NCBI RefSeq assembly: GCF_003243465.1
Contig: NZ_QFQZ01000050.1
Span: 1-36,201 of the forward strand
Reading direction: 5' to 3'
Length of the DNA: 36,201 bases
Origin: Caulobacter segnis
GTDB taxonomy: Bacteria; Pseudomonadota; Alphaproteobacteria; Caulobacterales; Caulobacteraceae
Shown here: one piece after another, positions 26,531-34,348 of the stretch
Numbering within the stretch: position 1 is the stretch's first letter
Layout of the letters: every line of letters starts with the position of its first letter
Made by a program: the position numbers and the translations under genes
The notes under the pieces: generated by a model
What the model was told of the DNA's origin: nothing
Database searches by the model: none
The model's input: the letters and a program-made list of their open reading frames with translations, nothing else

Positions 26531-27007
26531 TCAGGCGGCGTGGGCGATCAGCGCGGCGTCCTGGCTGGTCAGCAGCCGGGGCAGGTCGAAGATCACGACA
26601 AAGCCGTGATCGCGCCGAACCACGCCCTTGATGTAATCCGACCGCCACGGCACGCCGATGTCCGGCGCGGCTTCGATCTGTTCCGGCTCGAAGGTCGCCA
26701 CCTCGATCACGCGGTCCGCGACCAGGCCCAGCGACAGGATCCGCCCGTCGACCGGCACGTCGAGCACCAGGATTCGCGTCGCCAGGTCCGGGGCCCGCGG
26801 CGCCAGGCCGAGCTTGGCGCGCAGGTCCAGGGTCGGGGTGCCCCGCCCCCGCACGTCCGTCAGTCCCAGCAGATAGGCGGGACCTTCCGGCAAGGCGGAG
26901 GGGGCGGCGTAGTCCAGGATCTCGCGCACGAAGGCCACCGGCACGGCGAACACCTCGGCCCCGAGGCCCAGCGTCACGCACTGGCGTTCCAGAAACACCT
27001 CGCTCAT
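26531..27007 (-). CDS. cheW: Chemotaxis adaptor CheW (second copy)
   Basis: The 158-aa CheW-domain protein couples receptors to CheA. Family marks are VFAVPVAFVREIL, LLGLTDVRGRGTPTLDLRAKLGL, LVADRVIEVATFEPEQIE, and IKGVVRRDHGFVVIFDLPRLL. The ATG overlaps the stop of the receptor gene upstream (ATGA), so it is translated together with that receptor. It differs substantially from the other CheW in this operon, so the two may serve different receptors. Confidence 0.92.
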   Translation of the reverse strand: MSEVFLERQCVTLGLGAEVFAVPVAFVREILDYAAPSALPEGPAYLLGLTDVRGRGTPTLDLRAKLGLAPRAPDLATRILVLDVPVDGRILSLGLVADRVIEVATFEPEQIEAAPDIGVPWRSDYIKGVVRRDHGFVVIFDLPRLLTSQDAALIAHAA

Positions 27008-28809
27008 GCGGCATATTCCTTGAAGTCGCCGTCCTGAGCGTCAGGACCACCGTTAGTCAGGTCCAGCGCGAAGCCGGCGGCGCGGGCCTGCTGGGCGGCC
27101 ACCGGAGCGCGGGCCGGAGCTTTCGCCTTGGCCGGCGCCTTGGCGGCCGGCGCAGGGCGGCGAGCCGGGGCGCGGGCGGGGGCCCGGCGGTCCTGACCGC
27201 TGCTGTCGGTGCGGAAGTACGAGAGCGAGGTCTGCAGCTCCTCGGCCTGGGCGGCCAGTTCCTCGGACGTCGCCGACATCTCTTCCGAGGCCGAAGCGTT
27301 CTGCTGGGTGACCTTGTCCAGTTGCTGCAGGGCGTCGTTGATCTGGCCGGCGCCGATGTCCTGCTCGCGGCAGGCGGCGCTGATCTCGGAGACCAGTTCG
27401 GCGGTCTTGCGGATGTTCGGCACCAGGGTCGTCAGCATTTCGCCGGCCGTCTGGGCCGCCCGGACCGTGTCGCTGGAGACCGCGCTGATCTCGGCGGCGG
27501 CGCTCTGCGAGCGTTCGGCCAGCTTGCGCACTTCCGAAGCAACCACCGCGAAGCCGCGGCCATGTTCGCCGGCGCGAGCCGCCTCGACCGCCGCGTTCAG
27601 GGCCAAGAGGTCGGTCTGGCGGGCGATTTCCTGGACGATGGTGATCTTCTCGGCGATCGTCTGCATAGCGTCGACGGCCTTGTTGACCGCCTGGCCCGAG
27701 GTCTCGGCGTCCTGGGCCGACTGGCGGGCGATCTTTTCGGTCTGGCTGGCGTTGTCGGCGTTCTGCTTGATGTTGGCCGTCATCTCTTCCATCGAGGCCG
27801 AGACCTGCTCGGCGGCGGCGGCCTGTTCGGTCGCGCCCTGGCTCATCTGTTCCGAGGTGGCCGACAGTTCCTGGCTGCCCGAGGAGACGTTGTCCGAGGC
27901 GGCGATGGCGTCGGCGACGATGCCGCGCAGGCGATCCACCATGCGCTCCAGCGCGATGCCCAGGGTGTCCTTGTCCGACAGCGGCTTGGGCCGCACGGTC
28001 AGGTCGCCGTCGGCGACGCGGTCGGCCAGGGCGGCGGTGTCGCGCAGGTTCGACGTCATCTGATTGACCGTGGTGACCAGATCCTTGATCTCGTCGTCGG
28101 TCGTGACGGAGACGTCGTGATTGAGGTCGCCGATCGCGACCGCTTCGATCGCCACGGAGATCTTCCGCAGGCCGCTCGTGACCGTCCGGGAAATCCACAG
28201 GGCCGCGGCGACGCCGACGATCAGCGCCAAGGCGACGACGCCGATGAACATGGTCCGCGAGTCGGCGAAGACCTTGTCGCCGGTCGCGCTGGCGGCCTTG
28301 CCGCCGGCGACGTTCAGATCCACCAGGCGCACGGCGTCATTGGACATGTCGTCGTAGAGCCCCTTGCTCTCCTTGAGCGCGGCGGCGGCTTCCTGGTTCT
28401 TGTTCTGGCGGGAGAAAGCCAACGCCTTATCGGCTTCACGTAGATAGTCGTCGTACTTTCGGGCAAACGAATTGTAGATATCCCGCTCCTCGTTCGAAGA
28501 GATCAAGGGCTCGTACTTCCTCCGCGTCTGGGCGATCAGAGCCATGCTGTCGCGCATTTCCTTCTCGACAGCCGCCATGTCGGCGGGGTCCGTGGAGGCG
28601 ACGTGGGCGTAGTGCTCAGCGCGAAGATCGGACGTCGCGGTGTTGATGCGATGCACCGCATCCATGCTCGGCATCCAGTTTTCGGAGATGATCGTCGACT
28701 GGTCATTCACCGTCGACATCTTCAAGACCCCGACGACACCGAGGATGGCGCAGAGCGCCAGCACCGCGGCGAACGCTCCGGCGAGCTTCAGTTTGATGGT
28801 AGGACGCAT
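27004..28809 (-). CDS. Methyl-accepting chemotaxis protein (4HB sensor), downstream copy
   Basis: This 601-aa transmembrane receptor has TM1 near residues 8-30, a periplasmic four-helix bundle to about 188, TM2 near 189-210, a HAMP domain to about 265, and a long cytoplasmic signalling hairpin. The tip reads EIARQTDLLALNAAVEAARAGEHGRGFAVV, the canonical CheA/CheW contact site. The C-terminus has an Ala/Pro/Lys-rich linker and a tail FALDLTNGGPDAQDGDFKEYA in place of the NWETF pentapeptide. It lies 38 bp after the sister receptor and overlaps the downstream cheW by four bases. The ligand is unknown; the sensor half differs strongly from its neighbour. Confidence 0.93.
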   Translation of the reverse strand: MRPTIKLKLAGAFAAVLALCAILGVVGVLKMSTVNDQSTIISENWMPSMDAVHRINTATSDLRAEHYAHVASTDPADMAAVEKEMRDSMALIAQTRRKYEPLISSNEERDIYNSFARKYDDYLREADKALAFSRQNKNQEAAAALKESKGLYDDMSNDAVRLVDLNVAGGKAASATGDKVFADSRTMFIGVVALALIVGVAAALWISRTVTSGLRKISVAIEAVAIGDLNHDVSVTTDDEIKDLVTTVNQMTSNLRDTAALADRVADGDLTVRPKPLSDKDTLGIALERMVDRLRGIVADAIAASDNVSSGSQELSATSEQMSQGATEQAAAAEQVSASMEEMTANIKQNADNASQTEKIARQSAQDAETSGQAVNKAVDAMQTIAEKITIVQEIARQTDLLALNAAVEAARAGEHGRGFAVVASEVRKLAERSQSAAAEISAVSSDTVRAAQTAGEMLTTLVPNIRKTAELVSEISAACREQDIGAGQINDALQQLDKVTQQNASASEEMSATSEELAAQAEELQTSLSYFRTDSSGQDRRAPARAPARRPAPAAKAPAKAKAPARAPVAAQQARAAGFALDLTNGGPDAQDGDFKEYAA

Positions 28810-28847
28810 TTCGAGCCCCCTTCGGGCGAAGATTTAGACTGATCGTC

Positions 28848-30542
28848 TCAGGCGTATTCGCGAAAATCGGCGTCGTCGGCGTCAGGGCCGCCGCTGGCCA
28901 GATCCAGGGCGAAGCCGGCGGCGCGGGCCTGCTGGGCGGCAACCGGGCTGCGCGTCGGCGCCTTGGACGCCGGCTTGGCCGCGGAGGACGACTTGGCGAC
29001 GGGCGACGGGCGACGAGCGGCCGGACGCGGCGCGGAACGGCGGCCATGGGCGCTGTCGGTGCGGAAGTAGGCGATCGAGGTTTGCAGCTCCTCGGCCTGG
29101 GCGGCCAGTTCCTCGGACGTCGCCGACATCTCCTCCGAGGCCGAAGCGTTCTGCTGGGTGACCTTGTCGAGCTGCTGGATGGCCTCGTTGATCTGGCTGG
29201 CGCCAATGTCCTGCTCGCGGCAGGCGGCGCTGATCTCGGAGACCAGCTCGGCGGTCTTGCGGATGTTCGGGACCAGGCTGGTCAGCATCTCGCCGGCCGT
29301 CTGGGCGGCCTTGACGGTGTCGCTGGAGACCGCGCTGATCTCGGCGGCCGCCGTCTGGCTGCGTTCGGCCAGCTTGCGCACTTCCGAGGCGACCACCGCG
29401 AAGCCGCGGCCATGTTCGCCGGCCCGGGCGGCCTCGACCGCCGCGTTCAGGGCCAGCAGGTCGGTCTGGCGAGCGATTTCCTGGACGATGGTGATCTTCT
29501 CGGCGATCGTCTGCATGGCGTCGACGGCCTTGTTGACCGCCTGGCCCGAGGTCTCCGCGTCCTGGGCCGACTGACGGGCGATCTTTTCAGTCTGGGCGGC
29601 GTTGTCGGCGTTCTGCTTGATGTTGGCGGCCATCTCTTCCATCGAGGCCGAGGCCTGTTCGGCGGCGGCGGCCTGTTCGGTCGCGCCCTGGCTCATCTGC
29701 TCCGAGGTCGCCGACAGTTCCTGGCTGCCCGAGGAGACATTCTCCGAGGCCGTGACGGCGTCGCCGACGATGCCGCGCAGGCGCTCGATCATGACGTTGA
29801 CGTTGCCCAGCAGGTCGCCGATCTCGTCGCGCGAGGTGATCTCGGCGGTCTTAGTCAGGTCGCCCTCGGCGACGGTGCGAACCGCCTCCGAAGCGCGCGC
29901 CAAGCCCTTGCTGACCAGCATCGAGATGTAGAGCGCCGCGCCGACGGCGATCAGCAGCGAGACCCCCGAGATGGTGAGCAGTAGGGTATGGGCGGTCTTC
30001 GCGGCCTTTTCGGCGTCGTCGGAGGCTTGAGTCATCTGCTCGTTGGACAGCTGGACCAGCTCGTCGACCTTGGCGATGGCTTCGGTGATGGCCTTGCGGC
30101 TTTCGCCCATGGTCAGGACCGTGGCCTCGTCGTCCTTGTTCTCCAGCGCGAAGGCGAAGACCCGCGCATGGACCTCGGCCATCGCGTTGTAGGCTGTCTC
30201 CAGCGCCAGCCAGCGCGGCTTGCCCTCGGCCGAGGCGAGGCCCTTGGCCTTCTCCAGCAGAGCTTCAGTGGTCGCCTTCTCCTTCACGACCGACGCCTCG
30301 AATTTGCGGATCTCGGCGACGTCATCCGACAGGACCATGTTCTTCTCGGCCCGGACGATGTTGAGCAGGTGGATGTTGATCTCTTGGGCGATCTCCATCC
30401 GCTTGACCGGCTTTTCCATGACGGCGTCCAGGCTCTCCTGGGCGTCGTTCAGCGCATTTGAGGCGAACAGGTTACCGCCCAGCAGCAGCAGGATCAGGAC
30501 CCCGAAGGCGGCGGCGAGTTGAAGCTTGATGGTCAGGCGCAT
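28848..30542 (-). CDS. Methyl-accepting chemotaxis protein (4HB sensor), upstream copy
   Basis: The 564-aa receptor starts at the ATG at 30542, which has GGAGG six bases upstream; the frame is open to 30629, but the extra residues are not signal-like. TM1 lies at about 8-28, a four-helix-bundle periplasmic domain runs to about 185, TM2 to about 210, then HAMP and the signalling hairpin with tip LLALNAAVEAARAGEHGRGF. The linker and tail (FALDLASGGPDADDADFREYA) match the downstream receptor, and the signalling half is nearly identical to it at the DNA level. The sensory half is not, so the pair looks like a duplication with a swapped sensor or later gene conversion. Confidence 0.93.
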   Translation of the reverse strand: MRLTIKLQLAAAFGVLILLLLGGNLFASNALNDAQESLDAVMEKPVKRMEIAQEINIHLLNIVRAEKNMVLSDDVAEIRKFEASVVKEKATTEALLEKAKGLASAEGKPRWLALETAYNAMAEVHARVFAFALENKDDEATVLTMGESRKAITEAIAKVDELVQLSNEQMTQASDDAEKAAKTAHTLLLTISGVSLLIAVGAALYISMLVSKGLARASEAVRTVAEGDLTKTAEITSRDEIGDLLGNVNVMIERLRGIVGDAVTASENVSSGSQELSATSEQMSQGATEQAAAAEQASASMEEMAANIKQNADNAAQTEKIARQSAQDAETSGQAVNKAVDAMQTIAEKITIVQEIARQTDLLALNAAVEAARAGEHGRGFAVVASEVRKLAERSQTAAAEISAVSSDTVKAAQTAGEMLTSLVPNIRKTAELVSEISAACREQDIGASQINEAIQQLDKVTQQNASASEEMSATSEELAAQAEELQTSIAYFRTDSAHGRRSAPRPAARRPSPVAKSSSAAKPASKAPTRSPVAAQQARAAGFALDLASGGPDADDADFREYA

Positions 30543-30558
30543 GGTATCCTCCGACCGC

Positions 30559-31047
30559 TCAGCGGGCTTGGCTCGGATGAAGGGGGGTGACCGAGGCCGT
30601 CTGACCCCGAGCGGCGAAAATCTGGTCAAGATCGGGGATCACGATCAGGTCCCCGTCGCGCCGGGCCAGCCGGCGAATAAAGTCAGTCCGCCAGCGCAGG
30701 CCGATGCGCGGCACGTCGGCGGTGGCGTCTTCTGTGATCGAGGTCACCTCGTGGACCTTGTCGGCGCGCAGTCCGATCAGGGCCGGTTCGCCGTCCAGGT
30801 CGTGCTCGATGACGACGATGCGGGTGTCGATCGTTGGCGCGGACTTCTCCATCTCGAACGCGACCCGCAGGTCGACTAGCGGAATGATCCGTCCACGGAA
30901 GTTTATGACGGCGCCGACGAACGCCGGGGCGCCGGGCACCTCGGTTTCCGGCAGCAGGTCGAGGACCTCGCGCACGAGGTTGGCCTCCAGGGCGAAGGTC
31001 TCGCCTTGCAGGTCGAAGGTCAGGGCCTCGAGGGCGTGTTGAGCCAT
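30559..31047 (-). CDS. cheW: Chemotaxis adaptor CheW (first copy)
   Basis: The 162-aa CheW-domain protein contains TFALEANLVREVLDLLPETEVPGAPAF, the INFRGRIIPLVDLR core, IGLRADKVHEVTSI, and FIRRLARRDGDLIVIPDLDQIF. It starts at an ATG with GGGAGGAAAG upstream, 13 bases after cheA. It should link CheA to the two receptors that follow. The C-terminal 15 residues (ARGQTASVTPLHPSQAR) extend beyond the usual fold. Confidence 0.92.
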   Translation of the reverse strand: MAQHALEALTFDLQGETFALEANLVREVLDLLPETEVPGAPAFVGAVINFRGRIIPLVDLRVAFEMEKSAPTIDTRIVVIEHDLDGEPALIGLRADKVHEVTSITEDATADVPRIGLRWRTDFIRRLARRDGDLIVIPDLDQIFAARGQTASVTPLHPSQAR

Positions 31048-31060
31048 GTCGCTTTCCTCC

Positions 31061-33028
31061 CTAGCCGGCCACGCGCATCTGCGCGTCCTGCCGCTGGCCC
31101 AGCTGGACCAGCGTCGGAATGTCGAGGATCAGGGCCACGCCGCCATCGCCGAGGATCGTCGCGCCGGAGAAGGCCCCGACATCCTCATGGAAGCTGGAGA
31201 GCGGCTTGATCACGGTCTGGTGGTCGCCGAGGATCTGGTCGACGACCAGGCCGACGCGGTCCTGGCCGGTGGCGACGACGACGATCTTCTGATGCGGATC
31301 GGGCGCCGTGCCGGTCTTGAACTGCTCGCGCAGGCGAATGAACGGCACCAGCTCGTCACGCAGCGTGATCAGGCTGCGGCCGGTCGAACGCAGGTCCTGG
31401 GCGGGCGACAGCTCGACGCATTCCTCGACGCTGGCCAGCGGAATGACGAAGCGGCTGGCGCCGACGCGGACCAGCAGGCCGTCGATGATGGCCAGGGTCA
31501 GCGGGATGCGCAGCGAGACCACCGAGCCTTCGCCGGGGTTGCTGGTGATGTCCAGCGCGCCGCGCAGGCCCTCGATAGTCTTCTTGACCACGTCCATGCC
31601 GACGCCGCGGCCGGACAGGTTGGTGATCGTGGCCGCCGTCGAGAAGCCCGGCGCGAAGATGAGGTTCAGCAGCTCGTTGTCGGTCAGGACCTGGCCGGGC
31701 GTGATCAGGCCGTTCTCCTCGGCCTTGGCCCGCACCCGGGCGCGATCCACGCCGCGGCCGTCGTCGGTGATGGTGATCAGCACCTCGGCGCCGGACTGGC
31801 GCGCCGAGAGCTTGATCACCCCGGCCTCGGGCTTGCCGGCGGCCAGGCGCTGCTCCGGGGTTTCCAGGCCGTGGTCGGCGGCGTTGCGCACCAGGTGAAC
31901 CAGGGGATCGGCGAGACGCTCGATGACGGTCTTGTCCAGCTCGGTGGTCTCGCCCTCGATCTGGAGCTCGATCTTCTTGCCGGTGTCGTTCTGCAGGTCG
32001 TGGATCAGGCGGCGGAAGCGCCCGAACAGCTGGATCACCGGCACCATGCGGACGACCATCATGGTGTCGCGCATCTCGGCGGCCAGGCGCTCGATCTCCT
32101 CGGCCACGGCCCGCAGGGCGGTGTCGAGGCTGGACGAGGCCAGCTGCTTGAGGCGGGACTGGGCGATGACCAGTTCGCCGACGCGGTCCATCATCTCGTC
32201 CAGCCGCTCGGCGGGGACGCGGACGGTCTCGCCGCTCTTGGCGGCGGCGCGGGTGTCCTGGGCGGCGGCGGTCTCGGCGGGCTTGTCGGCCTGGGCGGTC
32301 TTGGCGGCCGCGTCGGAAGCCGGCTCGACCTTGGTCTCGGCGACCGGGGTCAGCTCCTCGACCTCCAGGGTCATCTCGTCGATCACGAAGATGAAGACGT
32401 CGTCGATCGCGTCGCGGCCGTGCGGGGTGGTCAGCAGGACCTCCCAGGCCAGGCGGCACTCGGTGGGAACCAGAGCCTCCAGCACCGGCACGTCGTCTGT
32501 GATCACGCGGACCTGGCATTCGCCAAGCTCGCGCAGCTCGTCGAGCAGCGGCAGCGGCCGCGCGCCGTTCACGAGGGCGTCGGCGGGAAGGCTGAAACGG
32601 ATTTTCCAGGTGCGGGCGCCGGGGGCCGTGGGCGCGGCCGAGGCGGCGGGCGCGTCTGCGCCTTCGACGGCGGCGTGCAGGTCGGCCAGCAGCGCCTCGC
32701 CGACGCCCGGCTCGACCGTGCGGCCTTCGGCCAGGGCGCGCATGTGGTCCTGGGCCGCCAGCACGCAGCCCACAAGGCGCGGCGTGGCCGGGACCTCGCC
32801 CTTGCGGACGCGGTCGAAGGCGGTTTCGCAATGGTGGGTGAAGGCGGCCAGCGCGTCGAAGCCGAACATCGCGCCGGAGCCCTTGAGGGTATGAAGACCG
32901 CGGAAGACCGCGTCGATCAGGTCCCGATCCCCTGGACGATGTGCGAGGTCGAGCAATCCCTGCTCGACTTGCTCCAGAAGCTCCTGGGCCTCCTGACGAA
33001 ACGTCTCAATGGGATCGAGGCCGCTCAT
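31061..33028 (-). CDS. cheA: Chemotaxis histidine kinase CheA
   Basis: The 655-aa kinase starts at the ATG that overlaps the receiver gene stop (ATGA); the open frame further upstream is the shadow of that gene. The P1 HPt domain carries H46 in FRGLHTLKGSG. A P2-like domain lies around 140-225, then an Ala/Lys-rich linker. The P3 dimerisation helices contain RLDEMMDRVGELVIAQSRL. The P4 ATPase has the N box HLVRNAADHG near 379, DDGRGVD, and LSGRGVGMDVV. The P5 CheW-like domain runs from about 510 to the end. All expected domains are present. It should phosphorylate the adjacent receiver protein and CheB. Confidence 0.96.
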   Translation of the reverse strand: MSGLDPIETFRQEAQELLEQVEQGLLDLAHRPGDRDLIDAVFRGLHTLKGSGAMFGFDALAAFTHHCETAFDRVRKGEVPATPRLVGCVLAAQDHMRALAEGRTVEPGVGEALLADLHAAVEGADAPAASAAPTAPGARTWKIRFSLPADALVNGARPLPLLDELRELGECQVRVITDDVPVLEALVPTECRLAWEVLLTTPHGRDAIDDVFIFVIDEMTLEVEELTPVAETKVEPASDAAAKTAQADKPAETAAAQDTRAAAKSGETVRVPAERLDEMMDRVGELVIAQSRLKQLASSSLDTALRAVAEEIERLAAEMRDTMMVVRMVPVIQLFGRFRRLIHDLQNDTGKKIELQIEGETTELDKTVIERLADPLVHLVRNAADHGLETPEQRLAAGKPEAGVIKLSARQSGAEVLITITDDGRGVDRARVRAKAEENGLITPGQVLTDNELLNLIFAPGFSTAATITNLSGRGVGMDVVKKTIEGLRGALDITSNPGEGSVVSLRIPLTLAIIDGLLVRVGASRFVIPLASVEECVELSPAQDLRSTGRSLITLRDELVPFIRLREQFKTGTAPDPHQKIVVVATGQDRVGLVVDQILGDHQTVIKPLSSFHEDVGAFSGATILGDGGVALILDIPTLVQLGQRQDAQMRVAG

Positions 33029-33390
33029 TTGGCGAGAACCTTCTTGACGACCCGCACCAGTTGGTCCGGCTCGAAGGGCTTGGTCAGCCAACCGGTCGCG
33101 CCGGCCGCCTTGGCCTGGGCCTTGACGTCGGCGTCGGATTCCGTGGTCAGGAAGATGATGGGGACGCCGGCCCCGGCGGGCCGGGCGCGGAGCTGACGGA
33201 TCATCGTCAGCCCGTCCATCACCGGCATGTTCAGGTCGGTGACGATCAGGTCGAAGCCGCCGGCCGAGGCCTTGTCCAGCCCCTCGGCGCCGTTGGCCGC
33301 CTCGGAGACGCTGTAGCCTTCGCCGCTGAGCGCGATCTTGATCGCCGCCCGGATGCTCGCCGAGTCATCGACAGTGAGAATGGCGCTCAT
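33025..33390 (-). CDS. CheY-like response regulator
   Basis: A stand-alone receiver domain of 121 aa. The acidic pocket is D8/D9, the phosphorylation site D52 in VTDLNMPVMDG, the switch threonine is in FLTTESD (T82/T83), and the lysine is K104 in LTKPFEP. It starts four bases after the STAS gene and overlaps cheA by four bases. As the receiver next to cheA it is the likely main output or phosphate sink. Whether it binds the flagellar motor or another target cannot be told here. Confidence 0.9.
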   Translation of the reverse strand: MSAILTVDDSASIRAAIKIALSGEGYSVSEAANGAEGLDKASAGGFDLIVTDLNMPVMDGLTMIRQLRARPAGAGVPIIFLTTESDADVKAQAKAAGATGWLTKPFEPDQLVRVVKKVLAK

Positions 33391-33394
33391 GACT

Positions 33395-33721
33395 CTATTG
33401 TTCCCCACACCAGAAATGCACTCGATCAGCGTCGCCCGGATCCAGGAATCCGCCGCGCTCCAGAACCTGAAGCACCGCCCCTTCGGCGGGCTTCTCCAGG
33501 CGAAGCGCCTGGCCACGCTCGGCGGCCGTACGGCGCGCCGACTCCAGAAGCTGCGCCAGGGTGAGATCGGCCTCGACCACCGCGTCGAGATCCACCACCA
33601 CGGGCTCACCGCGATCCAAGCCAGTCACCAGAGACTGATAGGCCTCAGCGATGGTGGCCACGGTCAAACTTCCAGAAAGTTTAACGGTGTATTCCGAAAT
33701 GTTTGACAATCCGTTCCCCAA
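33395..33721 (-). CDS. STAS-domain protein, first gene of the che operon
   Basis: The 108-aa product has a STAS (anti-sigma-factor antagonist-like) domain: YTVKLSGSLTVATIAEAYQSL, EPVVVDLDAVVEADLTLAQLLESARRTA, ALRLEKPAEGAVLQVLERGGF. The place of the phosphorylatable serine of SpoIIAA-type proteins holds the acidic stretch VVEADLT, with no obvious Ser, so regulation by phosphorylation is doubtful. It probably binds a che component. The longest frame starts with TTG at 33721, without a ribosome site; a second TTG at 33709 has GGGGA five bases before it and may be the true start. Confidence 0.75.
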   Translation of the reverse strand: MGNGLSNISEYTVKLSGSLTVATIAEAYQSLVTGLDRGEPVVVDLDAVVEADLTLAQLLESARRTAAERGQALRLEKPAEGAVLQVLERGGFLDPGDADRVHFWCGEQ

Positions 33722-33786
33722 TCCAAGAAATAGACGTCGAAAGACTGGCCTATCAAATTCCTCCCCAGCATCGTGACAGGACTTAC

Positions 33787-33802
33787 CTTAATTCAGGGTA
33801 AA
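33787..33802 (-). promoter_or_regulatory. Possible CtrA-type box upstream of the che operon
   Basis: On the minus strand the sequence reads TTTA-N7-TTAAG, close to the CtrA consensus TTAA-N7-TTAA, 66 bp upstream of the first possible start of the STAS gene. One base of the first half-site differs. CtrA controls many motility and chemotaxis genes in Caulobacter. A single near-match can arise by chance, so this is a weak call. Confidence 0.25.
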
Positions 33803-33984
33803 CCGATCAACTCTTGGGATAGCGACAGTCCGACACGCGCGACCAGGTGTCGCACCCCTCAAAAAGGGGTTGATCCGTGTCAGATCCACGGTCCACCGGC
33901 CTTTCGGGCCAGCCCCCGCCTGCTGCAGGGGGCGCTCCGGCCACACAGCTTTGACGAGAATCAAGTTTTTCGGCGAAGATCGAA

Positions 33985-34014
33985 GGTCGAAAAATCGACG
34001 GCGCGGAGGCGCCG
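33985..34014 (-). terminator. Orphan minus-strand terminator
   Basis: A perfect 6-bp GC stem CGGCGC-CTCC-GCGCCG (33999-34014) is followed on the minus strand by TCGATTTTTCG. The nearest upstream minus-strand gene ends 335 bp earlier (the hydrolase stop at 34349), so it ends either a long 3' tail or an unannotated transcript. Confidence 0.5.
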
Positions 34015-34348
34015 ACTCACCCTGGGCGCGCCAGGCGCCCTGCCTCACGCCCACGTCCGGGGCCTCGCGCCCAGGACTCGCAGGCCGCCAAGGACCGCCC
34101 TGGGACGTGCAGTCGAGCCCGAGCGGCTAGTCTTGCTGCTCAAGTCTAGGCCGGCGCGCCATCAAACCTGAGCGCGACGACTCTATGCCTTCACTTGGCG
34201 GCGTTCGTTTGGATTGACGATCGGCGCGCGACGACGCCGGCTGGCCGCTAAGCCCCCCAACGAAGCCCGCTCCGCACAGGCCGAGCGCGCTTGCCATCCA
34301 CCCGATTGGCCCGCGCGCGGCCTGCTGCGTGCGAGGACCGTCGCGCCG

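Larger units (their letters stand above)
33722..34348. other. Gene-free, hairpin-rich stretch between hydrolase and che operon
   Basis: About 627 bp with no convincing gene; the frames present have arginine- and proline-rich, low-complexity products. It must contain the che operon promoter near its low end. Several GC-rich dyads are packed here: CCCCTCAAAAAGGGG near 33856, CCGTG...CACGG near 33876, GCCCCC...GGGGGC near 33912, CGGCGC...GCGCCG at 33999 and GGGCGC...GCGCCC near 34024. One of them looks like a terminator. A small RNA or a long leader is possible. Confidence 0.5.

Noticed and set aside
31046..33196. Long plus-strand frame of 716 codons opposite cheA
   Set aside because: It is fully antisense to a canonical CheA, with repetitive Gly/Leu/Asp/His composition and no domain.
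33773..34171. 132-codon plus-strand frame, and an 88-codon minus-strand frame (33788-34054), in the intergenic stretch
   Set aside because: Arg/Pro-rich products, no ribosome site, and both cross several hairpins including the terminator.
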